A stretch of 64,000 nucleotides of DNA from Pectinophora gossypiella (GCF_024362695.1 NC_065427.1:310001-374000), one strand, 5' to 3'. Counted from the first letter of the stretch, positions 44,816 through 56,022 are shown. A program made the numbers and translations. The notes: generated by a model from the letters alone, not told the origin.

Positions 44816-45692
44816 CGACAGAATCATCATCATCATCATCAGCCCAGCTTGGCATCACAATATATCTTTGAAAACTTAATATATGTAAAAAAACATATAG
44901 GTTTATTTGCAAAAAATAGCGATCGGCACATTGTTAATACCCGGAATAAAAATAAACTTGCTTTACAAGTCAGTCGATTACATAAGATTACTAAATCTTT
45001 TAAGGGGCAATGTATACGTTTTTACAATAAGATTCCCATTGACATTCAGAATTTGCCTTTCAACTGCTTTAAGACAGTAGTTAAACAAAAACTTTACAAA
45101 AAAGGTTATTATAAAGTTAGTGATTATATAGAAGATATGAATGCATGGGATTAACTGTCTGAGAACTGATATTAGGCAGCTAAATTACTCAATTGTATAT
45201 CAATATTTTATGTTTATTTTTATTTTTTTAAAGAACGTCTAGGGCCCTGTGCCGAGGTTTTTCTTGCAGCTTCTTTTCCCCGGCTATACAGGTTGTGAGA
45301 AGCTGCAGTAGTTTTAGGCGGATGAGACGTTCGTTATGTAAAAATTGACGATTCAAAGTGTAACTATGTTACCTACTGAATAAAGATATTTTTGAATTTG
45401 AATTTGAATTTGAATTTAACGTCCCCACTGCTGGGGTACGGGCCTTTCATATGGATGGATAGGGAGATCGGGCCTTAAACCATCATGCGGGCCCAGTGCG
45501 GATTGATAGTTATTAATGACTGCTAATGCAGCCGGGACCAACGGCTTAACGTGCCTCCCGAAGCACGGAGGAGCTCGAGATGAAAACTTTTTTTTTGTGG
45601 TCACCCATCCTATGACCGGCCTTTGCGGCCTTAACTTCAACAATCGCAGACCGAGCGCGTTTACCGCTGCGCCACCGAGGGACAGAATCACC
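44816..45692 (-). mobile_element. tRNA-derived SINE split by a LINE
   Basis: In + orientation the element runs from the tail (atc)n-agccc at 44825-44840 and resumes at about 45416 with tttaacgtccccactgctgg. It ends with the tRNA-like head cgcgtttaccgctgcgccac at about 45682. The 10-bp direct repeat gacagaatca flanks it (about 44816-44825 and 45683-45692), a target-site duplication. The unbroken sister copy is at 59935-60215. Confidence 0.85.
44840..45415 (+). pseudogene. Jockey-like LINE 3' end inserted in the SINE
   Basis: The frame ending at 45154 has VNTRNKNKLALQVSRLHKIT, then IRFYNKIPIDIQNLPFNCFK and KGYYKVSDYIEDMNAWD. This matches the C-terminus of non-LTR reverse transcriptase ORFs (YNKIP block, FK..L, YY.V.DY). 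The 3' UTR follows and ends with four (gaattt) units at 45395-45418. A second copy of this subfamily is at 61868-62140 (minus). It is 5'-truncated. Confidence 0.85.
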
Positions 45693-45774
45693 TGATATCA
45701 ACTCAGAATAGTGGTCTGAATCATCCCTCAAAGTTTTCGTTGTATTTTATTTATATCACGAGTTTTCTAGTATC

Positions 45775-45925
45775 TGTGTCCGGTAAATGGCATTATGCTT
45801 GCCCCCTATTATATGGAGCTTAAACATAGCTGGCAAGGAGTGAGTGAATAAGTATATATACAGTAATGTATACGTTTCTGCTTACCCCTTTGTGGTGGAT
45901 ACAGGCGTGATGACTGATGGTAACT
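45775..45925 (-). repeat. Dispersed repeat (gtgtatatac family)
   Basis: gtccggtaaatggcattatg, then gcttaaacatagctggcaag, then ggagtgagtgaataagtata, then gtggtggatacaggcgtgat. It is inverse to 21690-21965 and 29645-29765. Confidence 0.6.
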
Positions 45926-46324
45926 ATATCCATAGAGAGGGCAAGAGCGTTAGTAATTTCCAATAATAATAATCGTGTCTAGTGGTTAGCACAAGTCTGT
46001 AATTGGGTCGAGTGGAACATAACTCAACCTAGCCTACATTTATTAGACAACTATTGGGTTCAAACGCAGACTTAGGTAGGTACTTGGTAACTTGTTGTAT
46101 TCATTGCGAAAATCTAGATAGACGAAGGTGAGGTACGCGTGGGTTTAGTTTAAGTTTAGTTGTACTTACACATTTCAAGGTTGTCTGATAAGCAAAATTT
46201 TAATTAAACAAAACATTTATAATAGTAATTTTCCAAAAAAAATAATTTTTGGTTTCCAAGATATGTGCCCGATTAATGGCAATAGGCTCTCCCCTATTAA
46301 GTACATACTATGTCTACCTGCCTA

Positions 46325-46650
46325 ACGACCTCCGTGGTCCAGTGGTTGAGCGTTGGGCTCACGATCCGTTGGTCCCGGGTTCAATCCCCAATGGGGACAT
46401 ATCACAAAAATTACAAAAAAAGTAAAAAAGTCCTTAGTTTGGTTTACTTTACTGGCTGATCACCAGATTGTCCGAAAGTAAGATGATCCGTGCTTCGGAA
46501 GGCACGTTAAGCCGTTGGTACCGGTTACTACTTATTGATGTAAACTAAGTAAGTAGTCGTTACATGAGCCATGTGAGGGGTCTTTGGCGGCTCAATACTA
46601 ACCCTGACACCAGCACAACCCACACGATAGAAGAAGAGTGATTCGTGAGA
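46325..46650 (+). mobile_element. tRNA-derived SINE, near full length
   Basis: Head: cctccgtggtccagtggttg (A box) and gtcccgggttcaatccccaa (B box). Body: cagattgtccgaaagtaaga, gtgcttcggaaggcacgtta and gccgttggtaccggttacta. Tail: tctttggcggctcaatacta and cacaacccacacgatagaag. This is the best copy of the family whose heads occur at 8575, 20628 and 24700 and whose tails occur at 31600, 32375 and 37253. Confidence 0.85.
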
Positions 46651-47254
46651 GATTCGAATCCGTTACACGATGATATAGGTATGTCACGCATTCTGCGAAC
46701 GACTATCACGGGTTGGAGTTCAAAATTCTGATTTGGTTGACGATACTATCTCATAATAAAAAAAATAATTTTAGAAGAAAAGTTGCAAGAAACTTTCCAA
46801 AAGAAGGACTTTTGAACCAGCCTCAACAACGCCTAAGTAGATATTTATTTCTATTTAATTTTTATGAAATTGAAGCTAATAATAAAATCTTCAAAGTATA
46901 TTCGTCCTTTGAACTACTTACAATAAAGTTTATTCTACAATAAACCACTTTTATTCCAAATGTACATCTCCCAAAACCCTAGACGTTTTAATCCCGCCTA
47001 ACAGCTCGCTAATAAATCAATCCGAATCCCACTTAACATAACTAACCAATAGAAAGCAATCTTGTTCAATGGTCTGACCTCTGCAAACTTGAAGCAAGAT
47101 TGATCATAAACTCTCAAGCGAAGGTCTTAAGAATGACTCCTTCCGGTAGGTCTAAAGGTCTTGCCACACTGTCGACGTGACGTGAACGTGACGCTAACCA
47201 GTTGGGCTAACATGCGCAAGGTGATTTTGTTTTTTTGTTTTGGTTTGGTACAGC

Positions 47255-47570
47255 CTCCGTGGTCTAGTGGTTAGAGATCTGAAGGTCCGGGTTCGATTCC
47301 CGATGGGGACATTGTCGAAATCACTTTGTGAGACTGTCGTTTGTTTGGTAAGAACTTTTCAGGCTTGAATCACCTGATTGTCCGAAAAAGTAAGATGATT
47401 CCGTGCTTCGGAGGGCACGTTAAGCCGTTGGTCACGGCTGTTAGCCGTAAAATAACACCTCCACCAACCCGCAGTGGAGCAGCGTGGTGGAGTATGTTCC
47501 ATACCCTCCCGGTTGATTGAGGGGAGGCCTATGCCCAGCAGTGGGACGTATATAGGCTGTTTATGTGTAT
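47255..47570 (+). mobile_element. tRNA-derived SINE, variant tail
   Basis: Head: cctccgtggtctagtggtta and tccgggttcgattcccgatg. Body: attgtccgaaaaagtaagat and gtgcttcggagggcacgtta, as in the copy 930 bp upstream. The 3' part differs (gtggagcagcgtggtggagt, then ggcctatgcccagcagtggg) and ends with a (gtat)-rich tail near 47570. The tail also occurs in the Beat intron at 34600. Confidence 0.85.
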
Positions 47571-47639
47571 GTTATGTTGTGGTATGGGCAAATACTTGAG
47601 TGATGAACATGAGTATAGTACCTATTGGAACTTTCTATG

Positions 47640-47960
47640 TATTTAAGCGAACAGTTCGACGTCGAAACTAGTGTCGGCGAGTGTACCGTTGAAAAGTTCT
47701 GTCGGTGAATCGTACATAGTCTAAAGGTTTTGTCGTGGAAAAACTCACAGACGCAACGATCTGTCGGTGGACCGTTCAACGGCGAAGCGACTGTCGGAGA
47801 ATGGTTGCAGATTATATAAAATTTTGTCACGGTAAATTTTATTGATTCTGACGATATAATTATGTCGTTTTGTCGATTGGTGCCAATATGTGAACCCAAA
47901 TAAGTTATGTGACAAAATCATGTGCACGCATGTTTGGGAAAAAACAAACTTATCGATTTC
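47640..47960. repeat. Degenerate tgtcgg repeats
   Basis: The motif tgtcgg(t/c/a)ga-x-cgt occurs around 47671, 47700, 47759 and 47789, with looser forms (tgtcgtggaa, ttgtcacggtaa, ttgtcgattggtg) to 47880 and reversed forms (gacaaaatc) after 47910. It looks like the subterminal repeats of a transposable element. The 112- and 100-codon minus ORFs here are by-products. Confidence 0.45.
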
Positions 47961-48179
47961 GACAAAATCTATTGAATCGATCGATAACTTTATTACGATC
48001 CGCATGTTAGCCATGCAGGCAGGCAAGCAGCGTAGCGTGCATGTCACACTATGGGCGTGGTGATACCGTTTGTATGACGAGCACCGTATAACGCTTAGTG
48101 AGCCATATCCTGATTCCGATCCAGCGTGATTCGACGCTATCGGCCCACTAAAGTCGATTAACTCTTTTAAATATATTAT

Positions 48180-48305
48180 AATCGAGGACGACTCCCTGAG
48201 CCGAGGTTCGCGCCCAACTGATTACTATCTTGCCTATATAAAACCTTTAGCCCTCCTCATTTGCCCGGCCAAGTCATTATGACATCTGCGGCAATATACA
48301 AGAAA
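48180..48305 (+). repeat. Dispersed repeat (ccctgagccgaggttcgcg family)
   Basis: actccctgagccgaggttcg, then tttgcccggccaagtcatta, then gacatctgcggcaatataca. A second copy is at 57665-57815 and an inverse scrap at 39080-39145. Confidence 0.7.
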
Positions 48306-48619
48306 TCACTTTAAAAAAGATTGGCGCTTAAAGTAACGTCTCGCTTGCGTCCAGCGGCCTCCCATTCTGCTGTGATTAGAATTGTCGTACCGCTAAGGGC
48401 CAATTACACGTACGATGGATCCGTTTACATGTGCGATCGCTTGTTACGATCTGTCATTTACTTGCGTTACTAGGATAGTTATCAACGAAGAACATGAGAA
48501 CATAAGGTCTTCCCCTTAATAGAAAAAAGTGATAATATATTAAGTTACAATAAAGTACATAGCAATTTAAGTTAAGATTAAGTTACTCATTAGCCAAAAG
48601 ACTAGATTGTAACAAGATT

Positions 48620-48745
48620 GGGTAACATAAGCTCACGCCTGTATCCCAATTGGGGAAGAGGTACATCTAAGTAACTAAGTACTTACCTACACCTCACCGA
48701 GCTTTCTGTTTGAGCAACGTGATAGGTGGCGGATTTAATTTTAAA
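48620..48745 (-). mobile_element. SINE-like repeat (gaggtacatc family)
   Basis: gctcacgcctgtatcccaat, then gaagaggtacatctaagtaa, then cacctcaccgagctttctgt, then gagcaacgtgataggtgg. Same family as 14395 and 50410. Confidence 0.7.
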
Positions 48746-48754
48746 TCACTACAT

Positions 48755-49004
48755 AGTATTAAACAAAGACACTTTTTCTGTCCCTATATCCCTATGTACG
48801 CTTAAATCTTTAAAATTACGCAACGGATTTTGATGCGGTTTTCTTTAATAGATAGAGTGATTCAAGAGAAAGGTTTATATGTATAATAACATCCATTAAA
48901 TAGTGGAGAAATACTGTTATTTGTGAGGTTTTTAATGTGATGTCGTTAATAATTTCATTTTTTCCTCAGCATTGCACCCGAGCGAAGCCGGGGCGAGTCA
49001 CTAG
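48755..49004 (+). mobile_element. Helitron 3' end
   Basis: tctgtccctatatccctatg, then aaattacgcaacggattttg, then gagtgattcaagagaaaggt. The terminal block is cccgagcgaagccggggcga then gtcaCTAG at 49004. The GC-rich stem and CTAG terminus are diagnostic. The 5' boundary is uncertain. Confidence 0.75.
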
Positions 49005-49049
49005 AAAAGTAGGTATAAATAATGTTCTTCATAGAATTAGAAAATAGGG

Positions 49050-49390
49050 TCGGTACATAAGGGTTGATTTGTTTTCCCTAGTAAGTTACATGACGGATTG
49101 AACGACGGAACAAGACATCGCTTCGTGGAGAACGTATCTTTTCTAAATGTGCTATCTTTTCTAAATTTCATTACAATACAACTACATCGCGACCCCGCCC
49201 CGGCGATATGTCGAGGCCTAACTTCTAAAAGTTTGCGCGTGAAGCCGATTACCCCGGCGAGGGTCGAAGCGGCCCCAGGGGAGTGCGACAGTGGACAGGT
49301 GACAGCGAGCATCCTTCACGAGACCACCTATACACCTGAACCTCACCGCCGTGGCCCCTGTCAGTGCAATGTTTTTAAGGAAAAGTAGTA
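49050..49390. other. GC-rich island of unknown origin
   Basis: Overlapping open frames (49098-49388 plus, 96 codons; 49037-49312 minus, 91 codons) lie in GC-rich sequence (gcgaccccgccccggcgata, then aagccgattaccccggcgag). Neither translation matches a family I know. It may be an unclassified retroposon or a decayed exon. Confidence 0.3.
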
Positions 49391-49625
49391 AAAGATCGAA
49401 TGTGTTAGTATAGCAAGTAGGTACATGCCTTTGTTTGTTTGATTAAATAGACTTGTTTCTTTAAAAATAGACATACATACACGTGTTTAAAAGCCCACGT
49501 AGACTAAATTATACGAGTACCTATTGTGCCTACATACAGATTATTTTTTGTGATTTTTGTTTACTAAAATTTTAAGTAAGTATTGGTGCTAATTCCTGTA
49601 AATACCATCTAAGTAATTTCATTTT

Positions 49626-49911
49626 AAGTTATATCTGTCATTTTCTTATCCGCCCAAAAGGAAAGGGACGGGTAATCGACAAGCATAAAATTTATGGAAC
49701 ACACGTCAATTTTAAGCACAAATCTAAAAAAACCGTCTAAAAATTTTACATTGGCCAATAACCCACCCGCCAGAATTATGTTTTTCAGCACACGTCAAAC
49801 GTTTTGCATACTAGCGAGATACCTTCATTTACTCATTCTTCCTAAAATTAAGAGCTGTTAATCATCCGTCCCTTTCCTTTTCGGCGGATAAGAAAATGAC
49901 AGGTATAGCTT
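49626..49911. mobile_element. 286-bp MITE with about 45-bp inverted repeats
   Basis: Left aagttatatctgtcattttc, then ttatccgcccaaaaggaaag, then ggacggg. Right, read inverted, aagctatacctgtcattttc, then ttatccgccgaaaaggaaag, then ggacgga. The interior is AT-rich with no ORF. A terminal fragment of the same family is at 32300-32350. Confidence 0.88.
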
Positions 49912-49934
49912 AAAGTAAAATTAGGAGGTGTCTG

Positions 49935-50010
49935 CAGGAATCGTGGCCATTATCCTTCATGCTACTTTTTAGGGAAAAATAGAGCAATGGTTTCCCTCTT
50001 GCCTTCTGTT
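49935..50010 (-). repeat. Dispersed repeat fragment (cttgccttc family)
   Basis: ttcatgctactttttaggga, then gtttccctcttgccttctgt. It is the inverse of 29190-29310 and like 56476-56570. Confidence 0.65.
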
Positions 50011-50409
50011 TCTTATTTTGTGACTTTTTAAGTAGTATGTAATCCAAAATCGAGATGGAAATTTTTTGAGATAAAAACTTTATAAAACTACTTAGTTGGA
50101 TGACATTGAGCAAAGATATAATTTTTATATAAATATGTAAAAATTGGAAATTTCGGGGTTAAAATATACAAAAATACAAAAAGACTTTCTCATTAATATG
50201 AATGACTTTGGCAATAAAAGTTTTAATGATTCCAAAGAAAGTTTTTTTTTATGGCGAGAATCGCCACAAGTTGCCGGCGTGACGTAATTAATGTAACAAG
50301 ATGGGAATTTCTTATTTATTAAATGAAATTAATTAAAATGCTTTTATAGAAGTCAGGGGGATAATATCATCATGTTTAAAAGTCTACTGGAAAAATTGAA
50401 TTATCAAAT

Positions 50410-50585
50410 TACATAACATAAGCTTACGACTATATACCAATCGGGGTTGTGGTAGTCAGAGGTACATCAATCGCAAAATAAACTAAGCACCCACACCTCA
50501 TCAAAATTTCTGTTAGATCAACGTGTAAGGTGGTGAATTCATCATCATCATCTCCCTAGCGTTATCCCGTGTTCACCCGTGTGAA
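50410..50585 (-). mobile_element. SINE-like repeat plus adjoining repeat scrap
   Basis: gcttacgactatataccaat, then gtagtcagaggtacatcaat, then gatcaacgtgtaaggtggtg (50410-50535). It is followed by tcatcatcatctccctagcg (50545-50585), the tailed end of the gaggaaaccc family. Confidence 0.65.
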
Positions 50586-50646
50586 CCTGAGTATGTACAT
50601 AAGTACTTGATAATTGAAAATAATTTAAAGAAAAACATTATTTTTG

Positions 50647-50731
50647 TGACAGAAAATTCCACTTGATTATTAACTCAGAATCATGATCTGAATCATCCTC
50701 CTCAGTATTCGTTACGATGTCACTAACACCC
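50647..50731. repeat. Half of the palindromic MITE
   Basis: gacagaaaattccacttgat, then aatcatgatctgaatcatcc, then cgttacgatgtcactaacac. It corresponds to the right half of 30806-30977. Confidence 0.75.
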
Positions 50732-51445
50732 TGTGTAGGCGAGCGCAGGAATGAAACACACGTCTTACTTGTAAGTAGTTCCATATAATCCGGACTGAGT
50801 TTCCCTACCTACAATATTTCTCTTCGATAATATATAAATACAACTACTTTATATATTTTACATCACACATAAGTAGGTAAATTAGTATTCACTTTTAGGC
50901 TAGTGTTGCGTGAATACCTATCCGTCCCGTTCCTCGGCTCACCTGGTATGTTCATACAAGCGATGCAAACTTTTTCCATTTACATGCCAGCCCGACGGCG
51001 CTGGAAAAATTTCAAATTCACTTACGAAGGCGTCGACTAACGAACATCATTGTTTGTGACGTAATATTAGCGCGACCCCGCCACCATATTGCGCGACGCT
51101 GAACGCTTTCGTATGTAAAAAGCGTCAACGTTCCACATTTGTGATCCTAATGAAAAGGGGAGATAAGCTCTTTTTGCAGTTGTCTGTTTTCTCTGACGTG
51201 ATTCGTTCATGCGTTATTTAATTAGCTCTAGGTCTGCGCTATTTCGTACTTTGACGTGTTTTTTTTTTAATATAAGTAACAGGTTGTATTTTTCTTCGTG
51301 ACGAGTTGGACCCGTACTTATCGGTGAAAGGATTCGCTAATATTAGAGGAAGTCTTCACAATTGGACAGAGGACGCCAAGCGTAGCGGAGGTAAGATAAC
51401 TATTAGAGTCACTCGGACAGTCTTTCTTACGCCTCTTTTTAATGT

Positions 51446-51560
51446 ATCATCAGTTAAGCTCATGACTATATATGCTAATTGTGGTAGTCAGGGGTACATC
51501 CATAGCAAGATATGAACTAAATACCCCCACCTCACCGAGCTTAACCCTCCGAGGCCGAGA
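51446..51560 (-). mobile_element. SINE-like repeat (gaggtacatc family)
   Basis: gctcatgactatatatgcta, then gtagtcaggggtacatccat, then cacctcaccgagcttaaccc. Confidence 0.65.
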
Positions 51561-51599
51561 GCCGAGGGGCCGAGGTTAGCCTTTTAATGTAATTGTCAT

Positions 51600-52136
51600 A
51601 ATATTTGTCCTACCTAGTCTTGAAGATGTATAATATTATAGCGGTATATTTCATATAGATTGCCTTTTCTTTATTTTCCTGATATTATTATCGGATTATC
51701 TAGAGATATACAAGCAATATAACAAGGAAGACTTTGAGGAAACCGTCGAGAGTGTGCTGTTTATTCGACATTGCGGTTCAGATGTGCCACAATACAAGCG
51801 GGTCAGGCAAAAACCGGGTATAACCATCAGCGGATCGCAGGCGACTGCCTTTTGTTATTCTAATGCATCCACGATTTATACCCGGTTGCCAGCCAACGCA
51901 ACCTTGTTCCCAGCGCTACAAAGCCCAACTTCCCCCCGGCTAATAAAATAGTGGATAGCTTTTGTTCGAGAATTGTATTAATTTCATCTTTTTGCGAACG
52001 TAAGCTGTTGTATTGTTGGCAGCGGATTTGTGTGTTATTGTAACAGACATCGTATCGGGGAATCAGTTCCATTCCAGTTCATCGTTATGGGATATGAGAT
52101 TTCCACGTGCGTAGTTATTTTCCGCTTTTTGGTAAT
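51600..52136. other. Gene-free stretch
   Basis: Opposing ORFs at 51754-51951 (plus) and 51860-52072 (minus) have no recognised family. Nothing else is visible. Confidence 0.4.
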
Positions 52137-55100
52137 ATATCGAGGGTTGAAAGGCAAATGGGTTTAAGCGACATTTTGGGCGAAATTGACTTATATATAT
52201 ATTCGGAATCAGCGATTTTTTCCGCGTCGACTGATCTTGGTTTCAGATCAATCGAAGCTACTTTTTGGCGCTTCAGCCAATTAGCACTTTGGGTACATTT
52301 TTAAAAACCCGTGTTTTAACCGACAAAAAAATGCACAAAATTCTGGGCGGGTGGCATATCAGTCGTATTCCGGGATATGAGTCGGTCACATAAGCTGTTA
52401 TGTCTTTTCATTTTCATGATTCGAAGTCTGTTAAAGCGTTTTCCCTGACAGTGTTTTGTTATAGATAAGTCGGTTAAATCATTTGTCCTTAGACGAAACG
52501 AAAATAGATTTGGCGCTTAAATCTTTTTGCTTTAATCCAGATTTTATAAATATTGTCGCTTCAACCGTTTTGCCTTCGACAGTTTAAAAGTAAAATTGGC
52601 ACTTGAACTGTTTTGCCTTTACCGAAAATATTCATAGAATTTGACTTCAGCTATTTATGCTACATTTTTTTAAAATTTTTGTCGTATAAAACAACTATCA
52701 TTTTCTTTTGAAAGGACTTAAAACGTTCTTCCAAAACAAAAAAGAAATAATGTTAACATTTCAGTCATCGCAATTTTGTATGAAACCTTGTGCCCGCATC
52801 ACTTCAACATATCAAAATAAGTATGGGCAGGTCCTGGTTGGGCGGTTCACACAGCTAAATATTACGTTTGGGAAGACCGGGAGTGTGCGTGTCATCATGT
52901 CACCCAAGCCGTATCCGTTGATGGTGACTTCTATTTGTGTCTATCCCAAGTCGTTGTTGTGGTAGACTTTGACGTGGCTAGCGGAACCGAACTTCGAATT
53001 GAAGATCTGGTCACATGGCATACAATCAAGCTGGCCAGCCGAGTTTACCGTGTAATTGTAGGAAGGTTTCCGTTGAGTTTTCCGTATTTGGCGTCTTGGA
53101 CTAAGATTTTCGAGGACTATATCACGCGCTATTCCAGGTTCAGACAGAACTATCAGTTGGCATGTTGAAAGCCACATGGTTGCGCTTGAGTACGTCTTTG
53201 TACCGCAGGTATTGTCCACCTTGTTTACAGTTCCTTCTAGACACCTCGAAATAGAAAACCTTTCTGTCATCCATTCGCATGACGTGACCGCACCATCGTA
53301 GGTGATGTTTTATGATGAGAGCTTCTATTCCGAATATGCCAGAACGACGTAATACTTCTGTTATTGGAAAACCATCTTGCCGCTTTATGCGTAGGATAGA
53401 CCTTAGACATTTAAAGTGTTACGTATCAAGTACGCCGCTGAGACTTTATTTTAACTTACACTAATATTTTAAGTTTTCCAAAGGCTGCCACCGCACCTGT
53501 TATCCGGGCTGGCAACTCCGATGACTTTGGAGTCATTTCATATTTGAGAACCCAAATATTTTAATTTTGAAAATTCCTCCAGCTCAGCGCCCTTTAAAGC
53601 AACATTGGATGAAGCTACATCCCCGGAGCATCCTCTGGATGGTTATTTTAAAAGGGTTTTGCACAAAACTATAAATATTCTGGTGTGTGACTTAATTGAA
53701 TCAACCATTCCTCGGCAAGTTTGGTTAACTGACGCATAGATGTGAGACGTGAGAGATCAAAAATGATCTTATTCATTTTAGCCTTAATTTCAATTATGCT
53801 ATAAATAACAATTCCACAGAGCATCCCACTTATGCGTGATACAGAAGCGATATATAAAGAAAATAGACTAGGAACCATGGCTCCATGTGTTATGACATAG
53901 CCTTGTTTCGCGCCGTAGGTAACGACGAATAGCTCTGAAAAGTTACTTCTAAATCAAACTGTCGTCATCATGTCGTCATGATATTGTCGTATCAGGATAA
54001 GTCATAACTTTTCAGGACAATCTGTTTTCTTTAGAGCAATCCACAAGCCGCGTGAAGCCTCACGCAGCACATAACAACGGCCGATGTTGTTCAAGCCTTT
54101 TGGCCTGAATCTGTTTAATAACAAAACCGTACCCCCATATCTCTGTCCGGGCAAAATCATCATTGGGTTTCCGGAAGTACCTTTTCTACATCACGGGATA
54201 GAATAACGTTAAGGTTAAAATTTAATATCGATCGCCATCGACTCGCAAAGAGGAAGAAGGCTAAAATCATTCCAGCAGCTGACTCCCATATCTTCAGGAT
54301 GAGTTTGTATAACCAGTTATTAATGTGTAGGCATATTATACAGTTCAGATGGTATTTTTGATGTGTTGGTATTCGTCATCCTTCTTAGCGCGGTAAGAAG
54401 TTCTTCAAAGGTCGGGAGTGCCGCTAGATCTTAAGCGAAACCCCCGACCTTGTTGTAACAAAGTCGACCGATATGTTGTAACAAACAAGTCACTGGTATT
54501 ACTATTGGGATTTAAGACATCGTTAAAATGTGTCCAAAGCGCTGCTAATAAGTCTTTCTGATCAGTGAGGCGTTGGGTCTTTTCCTTGTTGTAGATTCAA
54601 ACTCTCTTCAAAGTTTGTGGCCGTAAACAGTCTTGAAGCTGTCGAAAATCTACCGAAACTGGATTGATACGAATCAGCATAGAGCTAAATTTCACAAGCT
54701 TATTCCACCTGGCATTTGTTTTTGAAACATAATATGGTGACAGAAAAGCCCGCCTGTAGTTCCCCACGAGCTGATTTTCGCGTTAGAATCATCGCACCAA
54801 TCTTAGTTTTGCGGTCTGGTTTACCAACCAATAACTTCGGTAGAGCAGAGCACAGCTATAAAAATGCTCGGCAAAGGAACACCATCTATTTATTATTATT
54901 ATCATCTACAGATGTGTCTGCTGCGATGTCCGACGTATCTCGGCTTTAAAAGCATGATCGAGTTCTGTTATTGTTTGTCAACTTCGACGGTATCTTATGG
55001 CCAGCTCGAAGTGGAGGTCTTAGGCGCAAATGTAACAGAAATTTTGATCAAACAAGTCGCTGATCTATCCACCCCTGGCCGCCTCTCAATATGAGAGCAA

Positions 55101-56022
55101 TCAGTACTTCACTGCAGTCTGTCCTAGTACCGCGTACCATCTAGTAGGAGCCAGTGCTTGGAACTTGCAGCTAGCCACGTGGTCTTAAATTTTTCAGTAA
55201 ATCGGAAACAGGTTGTGATAGTGAGATTAAACTCAGCACAGAGTAAGACTTTTTCAAAGCTATTTGTTTCTTTTATTGCCTGCATTCAGTTAGTGACAGT
55301 CATCTGTCATCCGCCATCATATGCGGTTTACCATATACTTAAAAAGTCGAATTAACCATGTGTAACAATCTTTATGGTTATATTCTAGATCCTGTTTCTT
55401 AATGAAATCGATTTACTCATTATATTCGCCGTGATTTTTCCTAATATTGTAAGGTACAAATATCTGTAAATGCCTTGCCCGACTAAAATCTCTCCCAAGA
55501 AAAACGGCTTAAGGACCGACTTTATTTCCGATCTTACTAATATTTGGATTTCATACAATTGAAATTAGTAGCGGATGGTCACTTAAGATATTTTCCTTCC
55601 CTGTCATATAACCTTTTATGGAGGTTAAGCTGATTTGCCTCTAGTCTTCTTTTTTTAAGAAGTCGTTTAACTCATTTAGCTTTAGTCAAACTAATAAGTG
55701 AGAGGTCTCTTAAAGCATTTTGCTTTTAGCCAATATTTGGCTCTAGTGGATATCAACCGTTTTTCCTTCAACTGTAATTTAGTTCAATTGAGGCATTTTG
55801 TATTAAGCGACTTCTAAAATCTATAACTGATGTGTTTTTCGAACCAAATAAATACAGAATTGTGCAACGTTTAATTTAAAATAATTCTTAGCATTTTGAA
55901 CACTTTTGATTCAATAGTTTTTTTTATATGAATTTTTTTCGAAAAAATAAAACTTTAAATGGCTCTCCTGTAAAGTTCACAAAATGTCGCTTAAACCCAT
56001 TTGCCTTTCAACCCTCGATATA
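52137..56022. mobile_element. 3.9-kb TIR element with subterminal repeats
   Basis: The left end atatcgagggttgaaaggca then aatgggtttaagcgacattt is repeated exactly inverted at the right end (55980-56022), giving perfect arms of about 42 bp. Degenerate copies of the arm core (GGCAAAnnGnTTAAGCGAC) recur in both orientations inside the flanking 600 bp on each side, for example near 52440, 52515, 52558 and 52594 on the left and 55640, 55710 and 55800 on the right. No transposase is recognised. The centre holds an antisense degraded LINE. atat flanks both ends but is part of an AT-rich palindrome, so the target-site duplication is ambiguous. Confidence 0.75.
52940..55330 (-). pseudogene. Degraded LINE ORF (endonuclease and reverse transcriptase)
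   Basis: Minus-strand pieces appear in the correct order for a non-LTR retrotransposon ORF. The end of the endonuclease domain is at 55230-55130 (FKTTWLAASSKHWLLLD). Reverse transcriptase pieces are at 54110-53690: QIQAKRLEQHRPLL, a GAKQGYV block, then VPSLFSLYIASVS and DLSRL. A C-terminal block is at 53400-53160 (LRWCGHVMRMDDRKV, QGGQYLRYKDVLKRN). A terminal zinc-finger-like CMPCDQIF...H...H lies at about 52990-52950. Many stops and frameshifts are present and the catalytic Asp-Asp motif is lost. It probably inserted into the surrounding TIR element. Confidence 0.8.

Larger units (their letters stand above)
44468..45742. mobile_element. Palindromic MITE split by later insertions
   Basis: The left half is 44468-44547 (tgggtgttactgacaatact, then ccagaccatgattctgagtt, then atcaaatggaatttc). 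The right half resumes at about 44800-44825 (ttccatacttttgcgacaga) and 45693-45742 (cctgatatcaactcagaata, then gtctgaatcatccct). Removing the intervening DNA gives the order seen in the intact copy at 30806-30977. Confidence 0.75.

Noticed and set aside
47561..48047. Minus-strand ORFs of 112 and 100 codons
   Set aside because: They overlap the tgtcgg motif series, and composition explains the open frames.
52708..53168. Plus-strand ORFs inside the 3.9-kb element
   Set aside because: The minus strand of 52940-53400 carries clear LINE C-terminal motifs, so the plus frames there are shadows.
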